A stretch of DNA of 64,000 bases from Candidatus Sumerlaeota bacterium (lineage in GTDB: Bacteria; Sumerlaeota; Sumerlaeia; JAFGJS01), in NCBI GenBank assembly GCA_016928995.1, contig JAFGJS010000110.1:25613-89612 (forward strand). The letters are read 5' to 3'. A program made the position numbers and the translations under genes. A model generated the notes under the pieces. It saw only the letters and a program-made list of their open reading frames with translations, was not told where the DNA came from and made no database searches. Below are positions 8,804-17,517 of this stretch, piece by piece (position 1 is the first letter of the stretch; every line of letters starts with the position of its first letter).

Positions 8804-10135
8804 ATGCTACGCGGATTCTCATATTGGATCGCATTGCTGGCTTTGCTCTGCACTATGCCGGCCAAAGCTACGACAGACACCTTAGTGATTCTGCATACGA
8901 ACGACGTGCATGCGCACCTATTGCCTGACGATCAGGGACGCGGCGGCTGGGACAACATCGCGGCCTACGTCCATCGCCTGCGCGGCGAACGTCCGGACGT
9001 GCTCGTGCTCGACGCCGGCGACATGACCCAGGGCACGCCGGTCAGCTCGATCTATAACGGCGCCCCGATCTTTCATGTGATGAATGCCATCGGCTACGAC
9101 TGCGCCGTGCTGGGCAATCATGAATTCGACAATGGCGTAAACTACATTCAGACGTTCAAGGATATCGCCAATTTTCCAATTCTTTCCGCCACGGCGGTCT
9201 ATGAGGGGCAACTGATCGCCGACGCGCCCACAGCCCTGCTCGACATGGATGGCGTGCGCGTGGGCATCATCGGCCTGACCACCAGCCACGCCGTGGATCA
9301 GCCCGGTCTGATCATCCGCGATCCCGCCGAGACATTGCTCGAATACGCGGAGCAGCTGCGGCCGCAATGCGACCTGCTGATCGCCCTGACGCACCTGGGC
9401 GTGCAGGAAGACCGGCGCCTCGCCGCGGCTGTGGAAGGCTGCGGCCTGAACGTGATCGTCGGCGGCCACTCACACACCGCGCTCGATGAACCGGTTCGCG
9501 TCGGCGACACCTGGATCGTGCAGTCTGGACAGCACGGCCGCAACCTTGGCCGCGTGGACATCGTGCTGGACAAAGAATCGCAGAAGATCGTCTCCATCGA
9601 CGCAAAGTTGATCCCCGTGCCGGTTGAAGGCATGGCGCCTCTAGCCTCGGTCAAGGCAGTGATCGACGAATGGGAAGGCAAAGTCTCCGGCGAGATGGAC
9701 GTTGTCATCGGACAAAATCCGCAACTCCAAACCAAGGCGGAGTTCAAGCAAAACGTCGAGCGCGTCTGGCAGCAAAAGTATGGCGTCGATTTCGCCTTTC
9801 ACAACCCCGGAGGCACGCGCGAGAACCTGCCCGCCGGCGACATCACCATCCGTAAAATCTGGCAAATCCTGCCTTTCGACAACACACTCTATCGCATGGA
9901 ACTGACGCAGGAGCAGGTCAAGGTTCTGCTCCCCGACGCGGCATTTGAAGAGACCAAGCCGCTCTATACGCTGATCACGAATAGTTACGTCGGCGACAGG
10001 TTTATTGAAGAGCATAACATTCCTGCAGAGCGCTGGAAAGAGCTCCCCGAAAATTTCCGCGACCCCGTCCTGGAATACATCCAGCGCGAAGGCCGCTTCA
10101 ACCCCCAGTCCATCGAGGCTGTGCCCATGCCGTGA
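8804..10135 (+). CDS. Secreted 5'-nucleotidase / UshA-like metallophosphatase
   Basis: A periplasmic two-domain phosphoesterase, probably hydrolysing nucleotides or nucleotide sugars. A signal peptide (hydrophobic LALLCTMPAKA, likely cut after AKA) is followed at about residue 33 by the metallophosphatase motifs HTNDVHAH, DAGDMTQG (about 73), LGNHEFDNG (about 107), ALTHLG and VGGHSHT (about 224). The C-terminal 5'-nucleotidase domain (about 300-420) includes FAFHNPGGTRENLPAGDIT and LPFDNTLYRMELT, which bind the base. The start at 8804 is preferred over 8786 because AAAGGA precedes it. The length (443) is a little short for UshA. Substrate is not fixed by sequence. Confidence 0.88.
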   Translation: MLRGFSYWIALLALLCTMPAKATTDTLVILHTNDVHAHLLPDDQGRGGWDNIAAYVHRLRGERPDVLVLDAGDMTQGTPVSSIYNGAPIFHVMNAIGYDCAVLGNHEFDNGVNYIQTFKDIANFPILSATAVYEGQLIADAPTALLDMDGVRVGIIGLTTSHAVDQPGLIIRDPAETLLEYAEQLRPQCDLLIALTHLGVQEDRRLAAAVEGCGLNVIVGGHSHTALDEPVRVGDTWIVQSGQHGRNLGRVDIVLDKESQKIVSIDAKLIPVPVEGMAPLASVKAVIDEWEGKVSGEMDVVIGQNPQLQTKAEFKQNVERVWQQKYGVDFAFHNPGGTRENLPAGDITIRKIWQILPFDNTLYRMELTQEQVKVLLPDAAFEETKPLYTLITNSYVGDRFIEEHNIPAERWKELPENFRDPVLEYIQREGRFNPQSIEAVPMP

Positions 10136-10220
10136 ATATTGCATTTTCTTCCGCCTTCTTGACACACAAGGCAGTATGTGCTTATTTCGATGAAGAGTTG
10201 ATAATATATGGCGGATTAAC

Positions 10221-10904
10221 ATGACACGAGACAGATTGATCCAAAGAGTTGAAGAACTGATCGAACAGGGCAAAAAGGTTACAGAAGCATGGTTTACTCA
10301 TAAGATAGAAGGACGTCCTGGAGGTAGAATCTATACAGCCAAATTTGTTGAAGCCGGAAAACTTATGGGGTTTAAGACTGCTGCTCTTTCGTTTATAGAA
10401 CGGGTATATGGCAGCACTCATCCTCATTTTAATGAATTTCAAAAAGGAGTTAAAAGCCATCGACTTGAACATGCTGAGATTGGAATTGCTATCTTGGAAT
10501 CGATTCGTGATGAAATTCAAGGCGATTGGCTTTTTACGATAAAAGGTCTTATAACCGCCGAGGTCTTCGCGGATTTTATAGAGATGGCGAATTATTTGCT
10601 CGAATCGAAATATAAAGATCCTGCGGCGGTTGTGGCGGGCAGTGTGCTCGAAGAACATTTGCGTCAATTATGTCAAGCACACGGAATCGATGTGGAACTT
10701 GGAGGCAAACCCAAAAAAGCCGATCGCTTAAATTCTGATCTTGCTAAAGCGAATATATATTTAAGCAGTGATCAAAAATTTATAACGGCATGGCTTGGAC
10801 TTCGCAACAATGCCGCGCACGGGAAATATGATAAATACAACGAGGCGCAGGTCAAGAGCCTGATTGATGGAGTCACCGAATTTATGTCCCGGATTCCTGT
10901 ATAA
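10221..10904 (+). CDS. HEPN-like domain protein, unknown
   Basis: A 227-residue soluble protein. The C-terminal half has the phrase KDPAAVVAGSVLEEHLRQLC (about residues 134-153) and GLRNNAAHGKYDKYNE (about 193-208). The latter holds the R-x4-H motif (RNNAAH) seen in the active site of HEPN ribonucleases; the all-helical pattern around it fits. The N-terminal 110 residues (TAKFVEAGKLMGFKTAALSF) match nothing I can name. GC is lower than in the neighbours and it sits beside a REP-associated transposase, so horizontal transfer is plausible. No partner nucleotidyltransferase is adjacent. An RNase or defence role is inference only. Confidence 0.6.
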   Translation: MTRDRLIQRVEELIEQGKKVTEAWFTHKIEGRPGGRIYTAKFVEAGKLMGFKTAALSFIERVYGSTHPHFNEFQKGVKSHRLEHAEIGIAILESIRDEIQGDWLFTIKGLITAEVFADFIEMANYLLESKYKDPAAVVAGSVLEEHLRQLCQAHGIDVELGGKPKKADRLNSDLAKANIYLSSDQKFITAWLGLRNNAAHGKYDKYNEAQVKSLIDGVTEFMSRIPV

Positions 10905-10942
10905 TACTGGGGTATGGATAGGATAGCGACCCGTTAAAATGC

Positions 10943-10994
10943 GTAGCGCCAGCGTCTCGCTGGCATATTGAAGCCGCTGGAACGACGGCGCTAC
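10943..10994. repeat. REP-like palindrome, left of the RAYT gene
   Basis: The element is bounded by inverted ends GTAGCGCC (10943-10950) and GGCGCTAC (10987-10994). Inside is CCAGCG-TCT-CGCTGG, a clear small hairpin, followed by a second weaker GCCG/CGGC hairpin. The 52-base unit has the look of a REP/BIME element and lies directly before the REP-associated tyrosine transposase; a related unit lies after it. Confidence 0.8.
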
Positions 10995-10997
10995 GAT

Positions 10998-11681
10998 ATG
11001 GGATACATGATGCAACCACAATCCCAAAATCCTGATCCCGAAGCTATCAATATCCGTTCGCGAGGTTATCTACCGCACTGGACAGCGCAAGACGGAACGT
11101 ACTTCGTGACATTCCGACTTTTTGATTCGTTGCCTCGGAGCGTTTTGGACGACTATAAATTTGAACGTGAAAACATTATCATAACAGCCAAGCAAATTAA
11201 GCGTAAGCTGACTGATGCGGAGAAGCAAAGGGTTAAAGAATTATACGAAGAGAAGATTGAGCGCTCATTGGATGCTAGGGCGGGAGCGTGTTATTTGCAC
11301 AATCCCAAAATCGCCGGTTTAATAGCGGATGCGTTGCGTCATTTTCACGGGACGCGCTATCAACTGTTCGCATGGTGCGTAATGCCTAATCATGTGCATG
11401 TTCTTGTTCAACCTGCGGCAGGCCATGAATTGGAGGATATTTTGCATACATGGAAATCGTACACTGCTCATGAAGCCAACAAGATATTGAAGCGGACGGG
11501 GGCTTTTTGGCAAAGGGAATACTATGATCATTTGATTCGAAATGAAGAGGATTTTGTCAATCACATCGATTATGTGTTGAAAAATCCTTCCGTGGCAAGA
11601 CTGAAGGATTGGAAATGGATTTGGAGTGCTTTCAGTGATTGCAAAGACGATTTTCAATTGCAGCGCCGTCAAATATCGTAA
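10998..11681 (+). CDS. REP-associated tyrosine transposase (RAYT, IS200-like Y1 HUH enzyme)
   Basis: A single-strand DNA endonuclease of the HUH superfamily that recognises REP hairpins. RGYLPHWTAQDGTYFVTFRL (about residues 19-38) is the typical opening strand of RAYTs; the HUH motif is MPNHVHVLVQP (about 128-138). The catalytic Tyr is expected in FWQREYYDHLIRNEEDF, about residues 170-186. YVLKNPSVARL (about 193-203) is the usual RAYT C-terminal signature. In-frame ATGs lie at 10998, 11007 and 11010; an upstream TTG at 10968 falls inside the palindrome and is unlikely. REP-like elements flank it on both sides. The reading frame is intact. Confidence 0.88.
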   Translation: MGYMMQPQSQNPDPEAINIRSRGYLPHWTAQDGTYFVTFRLFDSLPRSVLDDYKFERENIIITAKQIKRKLTDAEKQRVKELYEEKIERSLDARAGACYLHNPKIAGLIADALRHFHGTRYQLFAWCVMPNHVHVLVQPAAGHELEDILHTWKSYTAHEANKILKRTGAFWQREYYDHLIRNEEDFVNHIDYVLKNPSVARLKDWKWIWSAFSDCKDDFQLQRRQIS

Positions 11682-11692
11682 TGCAGATTATC

Positions 11693-11748
11693 GTAGCGCC
11701 GCCGTCTCGGCGGCTTGCTTGAATATGCCAGCGGGACGCTGGCGCTAC
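11693..11748. repeat. REP-like palindrome, right of the RAYT gene
   Basis: Inverted ends GTAGCGCC (11693-11700) and GGCGCTAC (11741-11748) are identical to those of the element at 10943. Inside are two hairpins: GCCG-TCT-CGGC (after the left end) and GCCAGCG-GGA-CGCTGGC (before the right end). The order of the GCCG and CCAGCG hairpins is swapped relative to the left copy, so the two units are roughly inverted copies flanking the transposase. Confidence 0.8.
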
Positions 11749-11781
11749 ACATTATCAACGGATTATTAATATAATGTGTGA

Positions 11782-11818
11782 CCCGCAGGGCGGAGTTTGT
11801 TCCGCCCTGCGGGGCTTT
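11782..11818 (+). terminator. Strong intrinsic hairpin between convergent RAYT and glnK genes
   Basis: A perfect 13-base-pair stem, CCCGCAGGGCGGA / TCCGCCCTGCGGG (11782-11794 and 11801-11813), with a 6-base loop is followed by GCTTTT on the plus strand. It would end the plus-strand transcript. On the minus strand (glnK side) the stem is followed by GTCACACATT, so termination there is less certain. Confidence 0.8.
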
Positions 11819-11828
11819 TGGTTGGATA

Positions 11829-12167
11829 CTATAGGGCGTCAGCGCCGGTTTCGCCGGTGCGGATGCGCATGGCTTGCTCCACGTCGATGACGAAAATTTT
11901 GCCGTCGCCGATGCTGTCGGTGTGCGCCGCTTGACGGATGGCTTCCATGGCGGTTTCCGCCTGATCATCCGTGACGACGATTTCGACTGCGAGCTTGGGA
12001 ATGAAATCCACCTGGTATTCGCTGCCGCGATAGATTTCCTTGTGCCCTTTCTGGCGGCCGAAGCCTTTCACTTCGTAGATCGTCATGCGCGCCAGATCCT
12101 TGCTGGACAGGGCCTCTTTCACATCGTTCAGTTTGTAGGGTTTGATGATCGCCTTGATCAGTTTCAT
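11829..12167 (-). CDS. glnK: Nitrogen regulatory protein PII (GlnK type)
   Basis: A 112-residue trimeric signal protein that senses ATP/ADP and 2-oxoglutarate and blocks the ammonium channel AmtB. It begins MKLIKAIIKPYKLNDVKEAL. The T-loop contains KEIYRGSEYQVDFIPK with the uridylylation-type Tyr (about residue 51). GDGKIFVIDVEQAMRIRTGE is the B/C-loop ATP site. It lies 58 bases after amtB on the same strand, the classic AmtB-GlnK pair (here amtB first). The length is standard. Confidence 0.95.
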   Translation of the reverse strand: MKLIKAIIKPYKLNDVKEALSSKDLARMTIYEVKGFGRQKGHKEIYRGSEYQVDFIPKLAVEIVVTDDQAETAMEAIRQAAHTDSIGDGKIFVIDVEQAMRIRTGETGADAL

Positions 12168-12225
12168 CAGCGTTCAATCCTTTCGTGGGTTTATCATTTT
12201 TCTAGTTCCATTGAATCGTCTTGGC

Positions 12226-13566
12226 TCATGACGCGTCAACGTTAATCATGCCGTAGCCATGTTCGCCGTGAAGCGTGTAGTCCAATCCCGCCAGCTCGCC
12301 TTCCTCATCAATGCGAAAGCCGATGGTTTTTTCAACGATGAAATAGATGATCGTCGTGCCGATGGCCGCGAGGGCGATAGTCGATCCCAGGCCCTGCAGT
12401 TGCACGAAGAACTGGTTGATCGCCGACCAGCTGCCCGCGTCGGTGTTGGCGGCGGCGCTTGCCATCCAGCTCTTGCGAATGAAGAAGGACAGCAAGATCA
12501 CGCCCAGCCCGCTACCCACGCCGTGAATGCCGAAGCAGTCCAGGCTGTCGTCATAACCGAATTTATCTTTGAGTTTGAGCGCGTAGAAACAGACGCAGGC
12601 CGAGCATGCTCCCAGCAGAAGCGCGCCGCTGGGCAAGACGACGCCCGCCGCGGGAGTGATGACGACAAGACCCGCCAGCACGCCAGAGGCGAAGCCCAGC
12701 GATGTCGCCTTGCGGAAAAACACAGCTTCGATCACGATCCAGGTCAGTGCGCCGCTTGCCGCGGAAATCTGCGTCATGGTCAACGCTCGCGCGGTGTCCA
12801 GGTTGCTATGCACGGTCGATCCGGCATTAAAGCCGAACCAGCCCACCCACAGCAGACCGGCGCCCATCAGGGTCATCACCAGGTTGTTCGGGTGGATGGC
12901 GGTTTTCGGATATCCCCGTCGCGCGCCCAGCAGCAGTGCGATCACCAAAGCGCTCGTGCCAGCCGAGACATGGATCACCGTGCCGCCGGCGAGGTCGATC
13001 ACGCCATTGGCGCCCGCGTTGAACAGCCAGCCGTCGCTCGCCCAGATCCAATGGCACAACGGGCAATAAATCAGCAGAAACCATAACGCGATGAACAGAC
13101 AATACCCGCGAAAATACACCCGCTCAGCCAGGGCGCCGCTGATCAGCGCCGGGGTGATGATCGCAAACTTGCCCTGAAACATCGCCAGCACGTATTCCGG
13201 CACTCCGTTGGTGATCGACTCATCGATTCCTCGCAGCATGAAATAATCGCTGTTCCATCCGATGAAGCCGCCGAGGACATTGCTGCCGAAGCATAACGCA
13301 TAACCGCAAACCATCCATAGGACGCCGATCAGCGCCATGGCCACAAAGGAATGCATCATGGTTCCCAGCACATTTTTCGTTCGCACCAATCCGCCGTAAA
13401 ACATAGCCAGGCCGGGCACCATGAGCAGCACGAGCGCCGTCGATGTGAGCATCCAGGCCGTATCGCCGGTGTCAGTCGTCTGGCTTGCGCCTTCCGCGCA
13501 CCAGGCGGCTGATGCCATCAGCGTCATACCCGCGACGACGGCCTTTTGTTTGTACTTGTACAGCAT
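12226..13566 (-). CDS. amtB: Ammonium transporter AmtB
   Basis: A trimeric inner-membrane ammonia channel. A cleavable signal (KAVVAGMTLMASAAWC) is followed by about eleven transmembrane helices. Family marks are GLAMFYGGLVRTKNVLGTMM (about residues 55-74), the channel His region DLAGGTVIHVSAG (about 192-204), the AGLLWVGWFGFNAGS stretch and the second pore His in FGIHGVGSGLG. The start is ATG at 13566 with GGAGG 8 bases before; a TTG at 13581 would precede the ribosome site. The downstream glnK gene supports control by PII. Length 446 is slightly longer than E. coli AmtB. Confidence 0.95.
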   Translation of the reverse strand: MLYKYKQKAVVAGMTLMASAAWCAEGASQTTDTGDTAWMLTSTALVLLMVPGLAMFYGGLVRTKNVLGTMMHSFVAMALIGVLWMVCGYALCFGSNVLGGFIGWNSDYFMLRGIDESITNGVPEYVLAMFQGKFAIITPALISGALAERVYFRGYCLFIALWFLLIYCPLCHWIWASDGWLFNAGANGVIDLAGGTVIHVSAGTSALVIALLLGARRGYPKTAIHPNNLVMTLMGAGLLWVGWFGFNAGSTVHSNLDTARALTMTQISAASGALTWIVIEAVFFRKATSLGFASGVLAGLVVITPAAGVVLPSGALLLGACSACVCFYALKLKDKFGYDDSLDCFGIHGVGSGLGVILLSFFIRKSWMASAAANTDAGSWSAINQFFVQLQGLGSTIALAAIGTTIIYFIVEKTIGFRIDEEGELAGLDYTLHGEHGYGMINVDAS

Positions 13567-14121
13567 TGCTTCCGCCTCCAATCCTTGCCAAAAAATGAAA
13601 TTGTAAATAACTATATATCGGTGATGTGGCGATATTCATCGTATAGTATTTCAAGGCGTGAATATGCACGCCGTAGCGACAGATAAATACATATCTGCCG
13701 GGCATGTCATTAATCGCAAATTGAATAGTTATTTATTGTTGGAGATCCATGAGTCACATACAAAACACAAACGCCGTAAAATACAGTTACGGCATTTGAA
13801 CAATAAACAGCTCATGGGTCTTTCGGTGATAGGCGAATAACATTTAACAGAATGAAAATGGATTGCAAGAAAATTAACGCTTTGGCATAAGCGCCGCTTC
13901 AGCGCTGTATTAGCGCGGATGATCGTTCGCTGCAGGCAAGTATCATCATCAGTTGATACACCAAAGTTTAAGCGGTTACAAAAATGTGATATAATTTATT
14001 GTTGGAATATAATTCATGCGGCATGCATCATTTTGTCATGGACGCCGAGAGGCCAGAACTGTCAAACTCATCAGTTGATTGGCTGATCACACCAGCAAAC
14101 GTTGAAACTGAAGGATGAACC
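13567..14121. other. 555-base regulatory region between amtB and the PEP-binding fusion gene
   Basis: No gene is supported here. It holds the amtB leader on one side and a promoter for the plus-strand gene on the other. Two palindromes are visible: GGCGTG-AATATG-CACGCC (13655-13672), about 90 bases upstream of amtB and a possible operator, and GCCGTAA-AATACAG-TTACGGC (13773-13793). I could not find a convincing sigma54 -24/-12 element for amtB. Confidence 0.5.
13967..13995 (+). promoter_or_regulatory. Candidate extended -10 sigma70 promoter
   Basis: TATAAT at 13990-13995 is preceded by TGA, giving a perfect extended -10 (TGATATAAT), with a weak -35 (TTTAAG, 13967-13972) at 17 bases. A second TATAAT lies at 14008-14013. 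It would drive the gene starting at 14122, leaving a leader of about 120 bases. Confidence 0.5.
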
Positions 14122-16752
14122 ATGGATGGCGTGGAAATCAGCACAGGTTTGCCCGGATTGGATCGGGTGCTGCGAAGGATTCTGGCTGGCGACAACATCG
14201 TATGGCATACGAACAGCATCGAAGATTATAAGTTGTTTGTGCAGCCCTATGCCGATTGGGTGCGGGATCAGGGATCGGAGATTATTTATTTCCGTTTCGC
14301 CCAGCATGAGCCGCTGCTGGAAGCCGGACCGGGCGTGGAAGTCATTCCGCTCAGTTCGAAGGAAGGTCTGGAGCATTTCCTGATCACCATGCACCGGCAT
14401 ATCGAGATGGGCGGACGCGGCGCTTATTACGTGTTCGATTGCCTGACGGACCTGGCCATCGATTGGTACAGCGACACGATGCTCGGTAATTTCTTTCAGC
14501 TGACGTGTCCGTATCTTTACGACATCGAAGCAGTGGCATATTTTTGCCTGCTGCGCAACCAGCATTCATTCTACGCCACAACTCCGATCACCGATACGGC
14601 GCAAGTGGTGATCGATGTGCATAATCATCGGGATAAGATCTACATCCATCCGTTGAAAGTGCAACAGCGCCATTCGCCGACGATGTACATGTTGCATGTC
14701 TGGGATGGCGATGAGTTCGCGCCGGCCACGGAGAGCGTGATCATCTCCGAAATCATGGCGTCGGTCGGCCGGCCGGAACTGGCTTCGGCCAGCACGACGC
14801 GCGATGTTTGGCAGCGCAGTTTCACGCGGCTGCAACAGCTGTGGGAAGACAAAAAACGCGGCCTGGCAAGCAAAGATGAGATCGAACAATGCAAGGAGCG
14901 CGTCCTGCGCATGGCCGTTTCGCGCGATGATCGCCTGCTGCAATTAGCGCGGAAATATTTCACGGTGGAAGATCTGCTGGACATCAGCCATCGCACGATC
15001 GGCACCGGCATGCTGGGCGGCAAGGCGGTCGGTATGCTGCTTGCGCGCGCCATTCTGAAAAAGGAGGATCCGCGCTGGCAGGATCTGCTGGAAGTGCAGG
15101 ACTCCTTCTACATCGCCTCGGACGTGTTCTACACCTTCCTGGTGCGCAACGGCTGCTGGTGGATCCGTCAGCAGCAATACGATCATGAAAAATACCTGGA
15201 AGGCGCCGAGCGCGGCCGGCATCGCATTCTGCAGGGCGAGTTTCCCGATTACATCGTCCAGCAGTTCTCCGACTTGCTGGATTACTACGGCCAGTCGCCG
15301 ATCATCGTGCGTTCCTCGAGTTTGCTGGAGGACGCCTTCGGCAACGCCTTCGCCGGAAAATACATCAGTGTCTTTTGCCCCAATCAGGGTTCGCGTAAAC
15401 AGCGCCTCGACGATTTCATCGCCGCGGTGCGCCAGGTATACGCCAGCACGATGAGCGAGCGCGCGCTGAGCTACCGCGCTCGCCGTAATGTGCTGCATCA
15501 GGATGAGCAGATGAGCCTGCTGGTCATGCGCGTGTCAGGCGCGCTGTACGGCAATTATTTCTTTCCGCAGATCGCCGGCGTCGGTTTCTCATTCAATCCG
15601 TACGTCTGGCACGAGGACATCGATCCGAATGCCGGGATGTTGCGTCTGGTCTATGGGCTGGGCACTCGCGCTGTTGATCGCACCGATGACGATTATACGC
15701 GTCTTGTGGCGCTTAATGCGCCAATGCGCAGGCCGGAGAGCAACATCGAGGAAATCACCCAGTTCGCCCAACACAAGGTGGACGTGCTCGACCTTGAAGT
15801 CAATCAGCTGCTTTCGTACCGCTTTGAAAACGTCGCGGCCAAACCGGGATTGAAACCGCCGTTGAGCATCTTCGCCTCCCGCGACGAGCAACTGCTTCGT
15901 GAGAGCCGTGATCGCGGCGGTGAAGTCTTCTCCTGGTTTTTAACGTTCGATAATCTGCTCTCCGAAACGGAATTCGTTCAGGACATGCGGCAGATGATGC
16001 GCTTGTTGCATGACGCCTATGATTATCCCGTGGATGTTGAATTCACGGCTAATTTCCTGGACGAAAAGTCGTATCGGATCAACCTGGTGCAATGCCGGCC
16101 GCTCCAGGTGATCGGCGTCGGCGAAGCGCCGGAAACGCCGGTCAATCTTTCGCGCGAGGAAACGATTCTCGAAGCGCATGGCGCCGTGATCGGACATAGC
16201 CGGCAAATCCCGATCCATCGTTTCATCTATGTCGTTCCGTCGATCTACAGCCGCATGCCGCAGACCGAGCGATACAGCGTGGCGCGGCTGATCGGCCGCA
16301 TCACGCAAGCGCCGCTGGACGACAAAGACGGCAAGATTTTCCTGATCGGTCCCGGACGCTGGGGCACGACGACGCCTTCGCTTGGCGTCCCAGTTTCCTT
16401 CGCGGAGATCAATCGGGTCGCGGTGATTTGCGAGATCGTCGGCATGGACAAAGACATCGTGCCGGACGTGTCGCTGGGCACGCATTTCTTCAGCGAGCTG
16501 GTGGAATTGGATATTTTATACCTGGCGTACTTTCCGCAAAAAGAGCACAACTTTCTCAATGAGCAGTTCTTGCTGGAGACGCCGAACAAACTGGCGGAAC
16601 TCCTCCCGGACGTGACGATCAAGATGGAGGATGCCATCCGCGTGATCGACACGGAGGATTTGCCTGGGGGCCGGCCGATCTTTCTCAACGCCGCCACGAC
16701 CGAGCAGAAGGCGGTGTGTTTCGTTGAAACACAGCAGACCGGTTCCGAGTAA
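14122..16752 (+). CDS. Degenerate KaiC-like domain fused to a PEP-synthase-type ATP-grasp domain
   Basis: An 876-residue cytoplasmic protein. Residues 1-200 resemble a RecA/KaiC-like fold (STGLPGLDRVLRRILAGDN) but there is no Walker A GxxxxGK, so nucleotide binding there is doubtful. The middle (about 290-700) is a PPDK/PEP-synthase N-terminal ATP-grasp domain: GTGMLGGKAVGMLLAR (about 293) and PIIVRSSSLLEDAFGNAFAG (about 393), the equivalent of the VRSSATAED motif. The swivelling phospho-His domain and the PEP-binding barrel of true PEP synthase are missing. The last 170 residues (FLIGPGRWGTTTPSLGVPV, about 734) form an unnamed conserved end. AAGGA precedes the ATG by 6 bases. Function unknown; ATP-dependent phosphotransfer is a guess. 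Confidence 0.8.
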   Translation: MDGVEISTGLPGLDRVLRRILAGDNIVWHTNSIEDYKLFVQPYADWVRDQGSEIIYFRFAQHEPLLEAGPGVEVIPLSSKEGLEHFLITMHRHIEMGGRGAYYVFDCLTDLAIDWYSDTMLGNFFQLTCPYLYDIEAVAYFCLLRNQHSFYATTPITDTAQVVIDVHNHRDKIYIHPLKVQQRHSPTMYMLHVWDGDEFAPATESVIISEIMASVGRPELASASTTRDVWQRSFTRLQQLWEDKKRGLASKDEIEQCKERVLRMAVSRDDRLLQLARKYFTVEDLLDISHRTIGTGMLGGKAVGMLLARAILKKEDPRWQDLLEVQDSFYIASDVFYTFLVRNGCWWIRQQQYDHEKYLEGAERGRHRILQGEFPDYIVQQFSDLLDYYGQSPIIVRSSSLLEDAFGNAFAGKYISVFCPNQGSRKQRLDDFIAAVRQVYASTMSERALSYRARRNVLHQDEQMSLLVMRVSGALYGNYFFPQIAGVGFSFNPYVWHEDIDPNAGMLRLVYGLGTRAVDRTDDDYTRLVALNAPMRRPESNIEEITQFAQHKVDVLDLEVNQLLSYRFENVAAKPGLKPPLSIFASRDEQLLRESRDRGGEVFSWFLTFDNLLSETEFVQDMRQMMRLLHDAYDYPVDVEFTANFLDEKSYRINLVQCRPLQVIGVGEAPETPVNLSREETILEAHGAVIGHSRQIPIHRFIYVVPSIYSRMPQTERYSVARLIGRITQAPLDDKDGKIFLIGPGRWGTTTPSLGVPVSFAEINRVAVICEIVGMDKDIVPDVSLGTHFFSELVELDILYLAYFPQKEHNFLNEQFLLETPNKLAELLPDVTIKMEDAIRVIDTEDLPGGRPIFLNAATTEQKAVCFVETQQTGSE

Positions 16753-16791
16753 TAAAGCGAACGCATGAATGAATTTGCGCGGAGTGAAAAC

Positions 16792-17481
16792 ATGAAGCGA
16801 TTCGGATGGATTGCGCTGCTGATCGCGCTGGTTTTTAGCGGTTGCGCACGACAGCAGAACGCCTTGGTCGCGTATTGGATTTATGACGAGGCTATGGAAC
16901 TGGATCCGACGATCGTCACCGAAACACGCAAGGTTTATACGGAGTACGAGGCGCAATTGCGCGAACAGCCGACCTCCGCCACGCTGGGGGAGCCGGTGAT
17001 CCGCAATGAATTCGGCGCATTCTATGGGCAGCCGGAGGCCGTATGGGAGCCGGACGGCGTCTGGATGAAGTTGACCAGGACGGTCTATTATGAAGATCCG
17101 TCCGGTGTGATCTGGACCGCGCCGCGCGGGACGTATGTGAACGGTTCGTCCATCCCTCAGGGCTTCTGGTCGACGGTCGGCTCGCCTTATCGCGGACGGC
17201 ACAGGTATGCGAGCGTGTTTCACGATGTGGCGTGTTTGCTGGGACCGCAGCCAGGACGGGACTGGAAGACGATCCATCGGATGTACTACAACGCCTGCCG
17301 TTGCGGGGGGATGCCGGAAAACGAGGCGAAACTGCTCTACACCTCGGTCTATCATTTCGGTCCGCCTCGATTCGGCGGGGACTTCGACGCGAAGCAAAAA
17401 TTGAATCTCGCGCGCAATGCCGAGGAATATATCAGTGAGAAAGATCGCTCGCTTGAGCAGTTGGAGCAATTGCCGTATTGA
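16792..17481 (+). CDS. Lipoprotein with DUF1353-like domain
   Basis: A 229-residue secreted lipoprotein: signal helix LLIALVFSGC ends in a lipobox (Cys about residue 18). The centre has GTYVNGSSIPQGFWSTVGSP (about 119-138) and YASVFHDVACLL (about 144-155), the two conserved blocks of DUF1353 proteins, whose role is unknown and which occur in phages and bacteria. ATG at 16792 follows GGAG by 7 bases; the in-frame ATG at 16765 lacks a ribosome site and would spoil the signal peptide. It starts 39 bases after the PEP-binding fusion gene and is likely co-transcribed. Confidence 0.72.
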   Translation: MKRFGWIALLIALVFSGCARQQNALVAYWIYDEAMELDPTIVTETRKVYTEYEAQLREQPTSATLGEPVIRNEFGAFYGQPEAVWEPDGVWMKLTRTVYYEDPSGVIWTAPRGTYVNGSSIPQGFWSTVGSPYRGRHRYASVFHDVACLLGPQPGRDWKTIHRMYYNACRCGGMPENEAKLLYTSVYHFGPPRFGGDFDAKQKLNLARNAEEYISEKDRSLEQLEQLPY

Positions 17482-17517
17482 GCGCAGCCGTCCCGGCCGC
17501 CTTGTCGCGCAGGATCA

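Noticed and set aside
13567-13700. A sigma54 promoter for amtB-glnK
   Set aside because: The nearest candidate lacks the GC of the -12 element at correct spacing.
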